A stretch of 25,046 bases of DNA. It comes from Pseudomonadota bacterium (lineage in GTDB: Bacteria > Desulfobacterota > Syntrophia > Syntrophales > UBA5619). Under the pieces are notes generated by a model. It made no database searches. It saw nothing but the letters and a program-made list of their open reading frames with translations, and had not been told where the DNA came from. The first letter of the stretch is position 1. Each line of letters starts with the position of its first letter. The stretch covers positions 1-25,046 of the forward strand of contig JAHJQP010000014.1 in NCBI GenBank assembly GCA_018819165.1, in the 5' to 3' direction. Made by a program: the position numbers and the translations under genes. Below are positions 15,028 through 21,948 of the stretch, piece after piece.

Positions 15028-16472
15028 AGGCAAGACCGGTCCTCCACACCCTCGGGGCCTTCCTCTTTATCCTCGGCCTCCTCATGGCGGTTCCGCTCGG
15101 CTGTTCCCTCTATTACCGGGAGGCGGACGCCCGCAGCTTCCTTTTTTCCATCCTGATCACCTCGACCGCCGGCATGGCTTTGTATCTGGCCGGCAAGCCG
15201 AAAGAAGGAAAGGCCATCCGACACCGGGAGGGGTTCCTCATCGTCTCGGCCGGCTGGATCCTCGCCTCCTTCTTCGGGGGACTCCCCTACCTGCTCCACG
15301 GCGCCCTCCCCTCCCTGACCGACGCCTACTTCGAAACGATGTCCGGCTTCACCACCACCGGCGCGACGGTCATCACGAAGATCGAGGGGCTGCCCCACGG
15401 GATCCTCCTCTGGAGATCCATGACCCAGTGGCTGGGCGGGATGGGGATCATCATCCTGTCGGTGGCCATCCTCCCCTTCCTCGGGGTAGGGGGGAGGCAG
15501 CTCTTCAAGGCGGAGCTGCCGGGACCGGTCAAGGACAAGCTGGAACCGCGCATCGTGGAGACCGCCCGTTCGCTTTGGATCGTCTACGGGATCATCACCG
15601 TGGTGGGATTCATCTTTCTTCTCTTCGGGGGGATGAGCGTCTTTGACGCAGTCAACCACATCTTCACCGCGATGGCGACCGGAGGGTTCTCCACGAAGGA
15701 TTCGAGCATCGCCTGGTTCAACAGCGCCTATATCGACGGCGTCCTGGTCGCCTTCATGCTCCTGGCCGGGATGAACTTCACGCTGCACTATCAGGTTCTC
15801 ACGGGAAACTTCCAGAGCTTCTACAAGAACAGCGAACTGCGTTTCTTCCTCGGCACGGTCGTCATCGCCACGCTCCTGATCACGGCGGATCTTTACCTGC
15901 ACGTGTCCGCGGACATCGGCAGGGCCTTCCGTTATGCACTCTTCCAGGCCTCCTCGATCGTCACGACGACCGGTTTCACCACGGACAATTTCTCGAAATG
16001 GCCGGCCTTCTCGCAGATCATCCTCGTCCTGCTGATGTTCATCGGCGGATCGGCGGGGTCGACGGGAGGCGGGATCAAGTGCGTCCGGCTGCTGTTGATC
16101 CTCAAGGACAGCTACCGGGAGCTCTACCGCCTCATTCACCCCCATGCCGTCACCCAGGTCAAGCTGGACCATGTGAGCGTCTCCCCGGAGATCATGAAGA
16201 GCATCTGGGGATTCTTCGCCCTCTATATCGGGGTGGCGATCCTGGCCACGATTCTGATCTCTTCCCTGGGGCTCGACATGCTCACCTCCTTCACCTCCGT
16301 GGCCGCTACGTTGGGCAATGTCGGGCCGGGGCTGGGCCTCGTCCATCCTGCATCCACCTACAACGATCTTCCGACGCTGGGCAAGTGGATCCTCTCCCTT
16401 TGCATGCTGATCGGCCGGCTGGAGATCTACACCGTCCTGGTCCTCCTCATCCCGGAGTTCTGGAAAAAATAG
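15024..16472 (+). CDS. trkH: Trk system K+ uptake membrane subunit TrkH
   Basis: The inner-membrane channel subunit partnered with TrkA (482 residues, about ten or more hydrophobic helices). The four selectivity-filter loops are visible in order: TTTGAT, MATGGFST, TTTGFTT and TLGNVGPG, each with the filter glycine. The basic segment GGGIKCVR after the third pore helix is typical. The first helix begins within the N-terminal 10 residues. The 4-nt overlap with trkA supports a dedicated two-gene unit. Confidence 0.95.
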   Translation: MKARPVLHTLGAFLFILGLLMAVPLGCSLYYREADARSFLFSILITSTAGMALYLAGKPKEGKAIRHREGFLIVSAGWILASFFGGLPYLLHGALPSLTDAYFETMSGFTTTGATVITKIEGLPHGILLWRSMTQWLGGMGIIILSVAILPFLGVGGRQLFKAELPGPVKDKLEPRIVETARSLWIVYGIITVVGFIFLLFGGMSVFDAVNHIFTAMATGGFSTKDSSIAWFNSAYIDGVLVAFMLLAGMNFTLHYQVLTGNFQSFYKNSELRFFLGTVVIATLLITADLYLHVSADIGRAFRYALFQASSIVTTTGFTTDNFSKWPAFSQIILVLLMFIGGSAGSTGGGIKCVRLLLILKDSYRELYRLIHPHAVTQVKLDHVSVSPEIMKSIWGFFALYIGVAILATILISSLGLDMLTSFTSVAATLGNVGPGLGLVHPASTYNDLPTLGKWILSLCMLIGRLEIYTVLVLLIPEFWKK

Positions 16473-16508
16473 GTGCGGAGTCGCGCGCCTTGCCTCTGGA
16501 ACTTTTTG

Positions 16509-16538
16509 CGAAGCCACATAGACAAAAAGGCGGCTTCG
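16509..16538. other. 7-bp inverted repeat in the trkH-leuS gap
   Basis: CGAAGCC (16509-16515) and GGCTTCG (16532-16538) flank a 16-nt loop in the 154-nt intergenic region. No T-run follows on either side, so termination is doubtful. No other clear promoter or leader structure was found in this gap. Confidence 0.3.
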
Positions 16539-16626
16539 GAAAAAGCTGTTTAAAAATAGGATTGAAAGGGTCGGCGCGATATGCTACGACGTGCCCGGAT
16601 GCTTTGGAACGAGACAGGAGCGATGC

Positions 16627-19212
16627 ATGGACAGAAAGTACAACCCGTCGGAGATTGAAGAGAAGTGGCAGAAACACTGGGAGGAGAATCGGATCTTCAA
16701 GGTCACGGAAGACCCGGCCAGGAAGAAATATTATCTGCTGGAGATGTTCCCCTACCCCTCCGGCCGGATCCATATCGGCCATGTACGGAACTACACGATC
16801 GGCGACGTTGTCGCCCGGTACAAGCGGATGAAGGGTTTCAACGTCCTCCATCCGATGGGGTGGGACGCCTTCGGCATGCCGGCGGAAAATGCCGCCATCG
16901 AACACGGCATCCATCCCTCCGCCTGGACTCATGAAAACATCGAAAACATGAGACGCCAGCTTAAAAGGATGGGCTTCAGCTACGACTGGGACCGGGAGAT
17001 CGCGACCTGCGAACCCGAATATTACAAATGGGAGCAGCTCTTCTTCCTCTGGATGTACGAGAAGGGGCTCGCCTACAAGAAGAGCTCCACGGTGAACTGG
17101 TGTCCGCAGTGCCAGACGGTCCTCGCCAACGAGCAGGTTGAGGCCGGCCTTTGCTGGCGATGCGGATCGGAGGTGGGCGAGCAGTACCTGAACCAGTGGT
17201 TCTTCCGGATCACCGCCTATGTCGAAGAGCTCCTGGATTACTGCGACCGGCTTCCGGGCTGGCCCGAGCGGGTCCTCACGATGCAGAGAAACTGGATCGG
17301 GAAGAGCTACGGCTGCGAGGCCTCCTTCCCGATGGCCGACGGCAAAGGCGCAATCCCGGTCTTCACGACTCGCCAGGACACGATCTTCGGCGCCACTTTC
17401 ATGCTGGTCGCCGCCGAACACCCCCTCGTCATGGATCTGGTCCAGGGCAAGGACTGCGAAGCGGCCGTCCGCGATTTCGTGGATAAGATCAAGAAGCAGG
17501 ACAAGAAGATGAGGACATCCGAATATTACGAGAAGGAGGGCCTCTTCCTCGACACGTACTGCCTGAACCCGGTCACAGGCCGCAAAATGCCGATCTATGC
17601 CGCTAACTTCGTCCTTGCCGATTACGGTACCGGCTGCGTCATGGGCGTTCCGACCCACGATCAGCGCGACTTCGAGTTTGCCAGGAAGTTCAACCTGCCG
17701 CTGATTGTCGTCATCCAGCCCTCCGACCGGGCCCTTAACGTCCAGACCATGACCGAGGCCTATGTGGGCGAAGGCGTCCTCGTCAATTCCGGCCCCTTCG
17801 ACGGAATGGAGAATCTCAAGGCCCTCGACGCGATCGCCGATCACCTCGAAGCGATCTGCCGGGGGAAAAAGACGGTCCAGTACCGCCTGCGAGACTGGGG
17901 CATCTCCCGTCAGCGCTACTGGGGCGCTCCCATCCCGATGGTGCTCTGCGAGGAGTGCGGAACCGTTCCGGTACCCGAGAAGGACCTTCCCGTCGTCCTG
18001 CCAAGGGATGTGGAATTGACCGGCGAGGGAGGACCGCCACTCGCCAGACACAAACCCTTTGTCGAGACGACCTGCCCCTGCTGTGGGAAGCCGGCGCGGC
18101 GCGAGACCGATACAATGGACACCTTCGTCGAATCCTCCTGGTACTTCGACCGCTTCTGTTCTGCTCATCACGACGTCAAGCCGGGCCTGGACCGGGCAAA
18201 GATCGACTACTGGATGCCGGTGGATCAGTACATCGGCGGCATCGAACATGCGATCCTCCATCTGCTTTACGCACGGTTCTACACGAAGATGCTTCGGGAT
18301 TTCGGAGTCCTGGGCGCGGATGAACCCTTCCAGAACCTCCTCACCCAGGGGATGGTCTGCAAGGAGACGATGCGCTGTCCGGAACACGGCTACCGCTTCC
18401 CGGACGAGGTCCGGGAGGGGAAATGCACGCATTGCGGCCAGGAGGTCGCGATCGGCAAGACGGAGAAAATGTCCAAGTCGCTCAAAAACGTCGTCGATCC
18501 CGATTATCTGATCAATGCCTACGGCGCCGACACCGCCCGGATCTTCTGCCTCTTCGCTTCCCCGCCGGAAAAGGACCTCGAGTGGAGCGACCAGGGGGTC
18601 GACGGCTCCTTCCGTTTCCTGAACCGGACCTGGCGGATCATCATGGATTATCTGGAGGAGATCCGCGATGTTGCTCCCTTCGGCGGCCGGGAACCGCTGG
18701 AAGGCGACCTCAAGGCGCTGCGCCGCAAAACGCACCAGACGATCCGGAAGGTCACTTCCGACATCGAGGAGCGGTTCCATTTCAATACGGCAATCAGCGC
18801 CGTGATGGAGCTGATCAACACCCTCTATCAGCTCCCCCGTCCCGCTGCGGACGACCGAAGGGCGCTGGCCGTCATCCGGGAGACGGTGGAGGCTGTCATC
18901 CTGCTGCTCGCCCCCATCGTCCCGCACATCACCGAAGAGCTCTGGTCGCTCCTGGGCCGTTCGGAGACTTTGGCCGATGCTGCCTGGCCGGCTTTCGACA
19001 CAACGGTCGCCTCGGAGGAGGATATCACGATCGTCATCCAGATCAACGGCAAGGTGCGGAGCCGGATCAGCGTCCCCGCCGATGAGGATGGTGAACGGAT
19101 CAGGGCGCTGGCGCTGGCCGATGAAAAGATCATGAGGCAGATCGCCGGGAAGAAGGTCGTCAAAGAGGTGTATGTCCCGAAGAGACTGGTGAATATCGTC
19201 GTGAAGGGGTAG
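16627..19212 (+). CDS. leuS: Leucyl-tRNA synthetase
   Basis: Charges tRNA-Leu. The 861-residue class Ia enzyme has HIGH at residues 49-52 (PYPSGRIHIGH) and KMSKS at 614-618. It also has the CP1 editing domain with TTRQDTIFGATF and GTGCVMGVPTHDQRDFEFA, which contains the conserved Asp that excludes correctly charged Leu. Zinc-type cysteine pairs occur in the insertion near CPQCQTV/CWRCGS and again in CEECG/CPCCG. The ATG at 16627 has AGGAG upstream. The frame is open to 16591 without similarity there. lptE follows after 74 nt. Confidence 0.97.
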   Translation: MDRKYNPSEIEEKWQKHWEENRIFKVTEDPARKKYYLLEMFPYPSGRIHIGHVRNYTIGDVVARYKRMKGFNVLHPMGWDAFGMPAENAAIEHGIHPSAWTHENIENMRRQLKRMGFSYDWDREIATCEPEYYKWEQLFFLWMYEKGLAYKKSSTVNWCPQCQTVLANEQVEAGLCWRCGSEVGEQYLNQWFFRITAYVEELLDYCDRLPGWPERVLTMQRNWIGKSYGCEASFPMADGKGAIPVFTTRQDTIFGATFMLVAAEHPLVMDLVQGKDCEAAVRDFVDKIKKQDKKMRTSEYYEKEGLFLDTYCLNPVTGRKMPIYAANFVLADYGTGCVMGVPTHDQRDFEFARKFNLPLIVVIQPSDRALNVQTMTEAYVGEGVLVNSGPFDGMENLKALDAIADHLEAICRGKKTVQYRLRDWGISRQRYWGAPIPMVLCEECGTVPVPEKDLPVVLPRDVELTGEGGPPLARHKPFVETTCPCCGKPARRETDTMDTFVESSWYFDRFCSAHHDVKPGLDRAKIDYWMPVDQYIGGIEHAILHLLYARFYTKMLRDFGVLGADEPFQNLLTQGMVCKETMRCPEHGYRFPDEVREGKCTHCGQEVAIGKTEKMSKSLKNVVDPDYLINAYGADTARIFCLFASPPEKDLEWSDQGVDGSFRFLNRTWRIIMDYLEEIRDVAPFGGREPLEGDLKALRRKTHQTIRKVTSDIEERFHFNTAISAVMELINTLYQLPRPAADDRRALAVIRETVEAVILLLAPIVPHITEELWSLLGRSETLADAAWPAFDTTVASEEDITIVIQINGKVRSRISVPADEDGERIRALALADEKIMRQIAGKKVVKEVYVPKRLVNIVVKG

Positions 19213-19217
19213 GCTCT

Positions 19218-19247
19218 CTCCCCTGTCGAGCGGCGCCCCACAGGGAG
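19218..19247 (+). other. Imperfect hairpin between leuS and lptE
   Basis: CTCCCCTGT (19218-19226) pairs with ACAGGGAG (19240-19247) with one bulged C. It has no T-run and probably acts as an mRNA stability or processing element. Confidence 0.3.
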
Positions 19248-19286
19248 GCCGGGAGCGGGGGAAGGCGAAGATCGGAGGAGATACGG

Positions 19287-19829
19287 ATGAACATGGCGAA
19301 GACAAGGCTCCTTCACCCGAGGATCGTCTCGGGTTATTTCCTGCTGGCGGCGCTGATGCTCATCGGCTGCGGGTATCGTTTCGCAGCAGGAGAAGAATCA
19401 GTCGACCCCGCCATCCGGACGATCTTTGTGGATGTGTTCACGAACAAGACCAGCGAGGCCCACGCCGAGAACATTTTCCGCACCGCCTTCATCAACCGGT
19501 TCGTCCAGTCAGGCCGCTTCAAGCTGGGCAGCAGCCGCGGTGAGGCGGATGCGGTCTGCCGGGGAACCATCCTGAGCCTGCAGGCCTCTCCCCTTGCCTA
19601 CAAGGCAAGCAACCTGGCGGCCGAAGAACGGCTCACGATCACCCTGGAGATCTCTCTCGAAGAGAGGGAAAGCGGCCGGGTCATTTGGTCGGACGGGTCC
19701 TTCACGGGAACGGGGGATTATACCGTCACCACGGTGGGCGTAACGGAAGCCAGCCGCAAAAATGCCCTCGTCAAGCTGGCCGGTGACACAGCCGAGAGGG
19801 CATATCGATTGATGATTGCCGGTTTCTGA
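19287..19829 (+). CDS. lptE: LPS-assembly lipoprotein LptE
   Basis: An outer-membrane lipoprotein that plugs and assists LptD in placing LPS at the cell surface. The 180-residue protein has a basic N-terminus, a hydrophobic stretch and the lipobox LIGC, with the modified cysteine at residue 28 followed by GYRF, the LptE hallmark. The rest is a small alpha/beta domain with the FVDVFTNKT strand. GGAGGAG precedes the ATG at 19287; an ATG two codons on is equally possible. In many genomes holA follows; here the gene ends 7 nt before the convergent rpsT. Confidence 0.9.
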   Translation: MNMAKTRLLHPRIVSGYFLLAALMLIGCGYRFAAGEESVDPAIRTIFVDVFTNKTSEAHAENIFRTAFINRFVQSGRFKLGSSRGEADAVCRGTILSLQASPLAYKASNLAAEERLTITLEISLEERESGRVIWSDGSFTGTGDYTVTTVGVTEASRKNALVKLAGDTAERAYRLMIAGF

Positions 19830-19836
19830 GGTAAGG

Positions 19837-20103
19837 TCACGCCTTCAGGGCGTTAACCTTCTTCGTCAAGCGGGAGATCTTGCGCGAGGCGGTCTTCTTG
19901 TGAAACGCACCCTTCGCCGACGCCGCGGCGATCGCCGGTACGGCTTCGGCCAGCGCGGCCTTTGCCACCTCCTGATCCTTCCCTGCAACGGCCTCCAGAA
20001 CGGTTTTCACGCCGGTCTTGATTCTCGACTTGACAGCGGTGTTCCGTTCCCGGTGCTTCTCGGACTGCCTGCTTCTCTTCAATGCTGATTTGTGTGTAGC
20101 CAA
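19837..20103 (-). CDS. rpsT: 30S ribosomal protein S20
   Basis: A lysine/arginine-rich 88-residue helical protein that binds the 5' domain of 16S rRNA. It carries the standard MATHKSALKRSRQSEKHRERN opening and the KGAFHKKTASRKISRLTKKV end. The start codon is TTG (20103-20101) with a strong AAGGAGG six bases upstream. A rare start codon is known for S20 in other bacteria, where it is tied to its autoregulation. It is convergent with lptE. Confidence 0.96.
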   Translation of the reverse strand: MATHKSALKRSRQSEKHRERNTAVKSRIKTGVKTVLEAVAGKDQEVAKAALAEAVPAIAAASAKGAFHKKTASRKISRLTKKVNALKA

Positions 20104-20140
20104 AAAACTTCCTCCTTGCGACCTTGAATAGGGAAACCTG

Positions 20141-20167
20141 TTTATACGAATTTCTCTGTCCTGTCAA
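20141..20167 (-). promoter_or_regulatory. Promoter of rpsT
   Basis: On the minus strand TTGACA (20167-20162) is followed after 15 nt by TATAAA (20146-20141). The start would be near 20134, leaving a leader of about 30 nt containing the ribosome site. Confidence 0.55.
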
Positions 20168-20326
20168 GCTGAAAGGTCGCTCTTTCCCCTCGTCTCATTC
20201 CCGAAAAGAAAGAGTACCATTATAAGGGTAGAGGCAATGCGATTGGGGTTCATCCGATTGATGCATATTTTTGATCTGGTCAAGCGGTTTGCGGGTAATG
20301 ATTCAGGGATATAGGTAACCATAAAA
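20168..20326. other. Intergenic stretch upstream of rpsT
   Basis: AT-richer sequence than the core block, between the rpsT promoter and the ndk terminator. I see no gene, repeat or convincing regulatory site in it. Confidence 0.5.
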
Positions 20327-20363
20327 CAAATTGTCCTGCCTGATTACCCGGCAGGACGATTTG
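20327..20363 (-). terminator. Terminator of ndk
   Basis: GTCCTGCC (20333-20340) pairs perfectly with GGCAGGAC (20350-20357) around a 9-nt loop. One mismatch outward, CAAAT/ATTTG extends the stem. On the minus strand the hairpin runs into AATTTGTTTTAT, placing a T-rich tail after the ndk stop. Confidence 0.75.
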
Positions 20364-20383
20364 TGCACATTATGAATCACGCC

Positions 20384-20836
20384 TTACTTCTCAAAAATCC
20401 ACCTATCTGCATCGCGGCTCCAGGAGATCAGTTCATCCTGCTTGAACCACAGCGCCGCTTCCTGCTCGCCATTTTCGGGACTGTCAGAAGCGTGCGTGAT
20501 ATTGCGGCCCACCTCCAGAGCGAAGTCGTGGCGGATGCTGCCCGGAGCGGCTTCCAGGGGGTGGGTGGCGCCCATCGTCTGGCGGATAGCGGCCACCACA
20601 TTGGGGCCTTCCCAGACCATCGCCATCACCGGCGCGGAGGTGATATAAGCGATTAGGCCATCATAAAACGGTTTGCCTTTGTGAATAGCATAATGCTCTT
20701 CGGCCAGCGCCTTGCTGACCTGCATGAACTTTGCCCCCGCCAGGCGCAGCCCGCGCCGCTCCAGGCGGGAGATCACCTCGCCGAGCAGAGAGCGCTGCAC
20801 GCCATCAGGTTTAACCAAAACCAGAGAACGTTCCAC
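20384..20836 (-). CDS. ndk: Nucleoside diphosphate kinase
   Basis: Transfers the gamma phosphate from ATP to NDPs through a phosphohistidine. The 150-residue protein has KPDGVQR at residues 9-15 and the catalytic His115 in NITHASDSPE. The start is a GTG at 20836 with GGAGG upstream. The sequence extends past the usual end with a WIFEK tail, which from memory resembles Chloroflexota-type enzymes more than deltaproteobacterial ones. That and its monocistronic layout at the edge of the accessory region suggest possible transfer, but this is not tested. Confidence 0.94.
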   Translation of the reverse strand: MERSLVLVKPDGVQRSLLGEVISRLERRGLRLAGAKFMQVSKALAEEHYAIHKGKPFYDGLIAYITSAPVMAMVWEGPNVVAAIRQTMGATHPLEAAPGSIRHDFALEVGRNITHASDSPENGEQEAALWFKQDELISWSRDADRWIFEK

Positions 20837-21143
20837 TTTTGCCTCCTAACAAAATGATTTCAGAAACTTCGGCAATATCTCATCTCCCACCCTGATGTAC
20901 GCATCCATTGCATTTTTTGACAATCATTCGCTTTAATGCGGGAATCAGGATACGAAGAATGGCTCTGTATGTCAACAAGTATCAGGACAACATCCTGGCC
21001 GAATTCAGAAAAGATTGCATTGCTGTTCATGAACGTGTATATTTGCATCTACACTTGGCATGTATAGTTTATTCTTTATGATCATAAAACCTCAATGGGG
21101 AGGATGATGGGGTTTGAGGACTCAAAGACGGGAGGAACAGATC
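20837..21143. other. Divergent intergenic region between ndk and the toxin-antitoxin pair
   Basis: AT-rich region of 307 nt holding the 5' sides of ndk (minus) and of the Phd-VapC pair (plus). A 40-codon frame at 20959-21081 is open but not supported. A promoter for the plus-strand pair is listed separately. No clear promoter for ndk was found. Confidence 0.5.
21055..21082 (+). promoter_or_regulatory. Candidate promoter of the Phd-VapC pair
   Basis: TTGGCA (21055-21060) and TATGAT (21077-21082) are 16 nt apart, with a start expected near 21089, 55 nt before the antitoxin ATG. Phd-type antitoxins usually repress their own promoter, so an operator here is likely by family knowledge. No clean palindrome was identified. 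Confidence 0.5.
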
Positions 21144-21416
21144 ATGAAAAATGTCAACGCCCTGAAGGTCCGGAATCAGTTGGGGGAAATCCTGGACGGA
21201 CTTGACGAAACGGGCGAGCCCGTTCTGATCAGCAAGGGACGGAAGGTGCGGGCTGTGTTGATCACGCCCGAACAGTTTGAAAGGCGTTTCCTCGATTATC
21301 AGACGGAAGAAAAAAAGCAAAAGCTCCTGGAGACGATAGAATCCCTGAGGGACCGGCGCATCGGTGAAAAAGGCAGCGTGGACGTTCTGAGAGCGTTAAG
21401 AGGGTACGAAGCATGA
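21144..21416 (+). CDS. Phd/YefM-family antitoxin
   Basis: A 90-residue antitoxin with the Phd/YefM N-terminal DNA-binding fold (MKNVNALKVRNQLGEILDGL, then GEPVLISKGRKVRAVLI). A charged helical C-terminal half would wrap the toxin. The ATG at 21144 has GGGAGGA; an earlier in-frame ATG at 21114 lacks one. The ATGA overlap with the PIN-domain gene couples the two, with the antitoxin made first. It neutralises the VapC toxin and probably autoregulates the operon. Confidence 0.9.
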   Translation: MKNVNALKVRNQLGEILDGLDETGEPVLISKGRKVRAVLITPEQFERRFLDYQTEEKKQKLLETIESLRDRRIGEKGSVDVLRALRGYEA

Positions 21417-21835
21417 TCTGGATCGTTGATGCTTCCGTCGTAATGAAGTGGTTCCTGAAAGAAGAGCGCAATGCCCATGCCGATGCCGTTCTGGAGCGCT
21501 GGATTGATCAGCCGGAATTCTTTGCCGTGCCGGAACTCTTCTGCTTTGAAGTCTTTTCCGTCCTCTGCCGTGTTCACCCCCGCGGACGTGATGCTTTTGT
21601 CGAAGGCGTCCTGCCCCTGATCCAGGGCGGAGTTCTCCGGCAGCCCATGACGGAGCAACTGGCCGGCGATGCGGCGCGATTCGTAGCGATCGGACTGACG
21701 GGCTACGACGCCTGTTACGCCGCGCTCGCCCGGCAGTTGCAGGGATTATGGCTGACTTTCGACGCGCGGGCTCACCGCATGATTGCAGGCGAGGGTGTTT
21801 CCCACAACCTGGCCGAGGGGCTGCCCGCAGGCTGA
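21413..21835 (+). CDS. VapC-family PIN-domain toxin (RNase)
   Basis: A 140-residue PIN-domain ribonuclease. The acidic metal-binding residues are in place: D6 in IVDASVV, E46 in FEVFSVL, D99 in GYDACYAALA and D117 in TFDARAH, so the active site looks intact. Members of the family cleave tRNA or rRNA when the antitoxin is degraded. It overlaps its Phd-type antitoxin by 4 nt. Together they make a complete type II module next to the methyltransferase gene. Confidence 0.92.
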   Translation: MIWIVDASVVMKWFLKEERNAHADAVLERWIDQPEFFAVPELFCFEVFSVLCRVHPRGRDAFVEGVLPLIQGGVLRQPMTEQLAGDAARFVAIGLTGYDACYAALARQLQGLWLTFDARAHRMIAGEGVSHNLAEGLPAG

Positions 21836-21844
21836 AACCCACAT

Positions 21845-21873
21845 TTGACATAAGCTATAGGAAAGTGTAGTTT
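21845..21873 (+). promoter_or_regulatory. Weak candidate promoter of the methyltransferase gene
   Basis: A consensus TTGACA at 21845-21850 lies just past the vapC stop. The best partner at 17 nt is TAGTTT (21868-21873), a poor -10. The start would be near 21880, giving a leader of about 70 nt. Confidence 0.3.
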
Positions 21874-21948
21874 TCATTCCGTAATCCACAAAAATATGGT
21901 TACCCATGATGTTAGCTGTATGAACATGCATAAAATAAAGGGAACCAC

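Noticed and set aside
14946..16517. A 523-codon minus-strand frame opposite trkH
   Set aside because: Low-complexity charged translation typical of antisense of a membrane protein gene.
16473..16626. Possible T-box or other leader before leuS
   Set aside because: No TGGNACC-type core or specifier stem could be built; only a weak 7-bp inverted repeat is present.
16447..19305. A 952-codon open frame on the minus strand opposite leuS
   Set aside because: It is a mirror of the GC-rich leuS codons, has no domain signature and lacks a ribosome site, while leuS is unmistakable on the plus strand.
20959..21081. 40-codon plus-strand frame upstream of the toxin-antitoxin pair
   Set aside because: It overlaps the promoter of the pair, has only a weak ribosome site and shows no recognisable motif.
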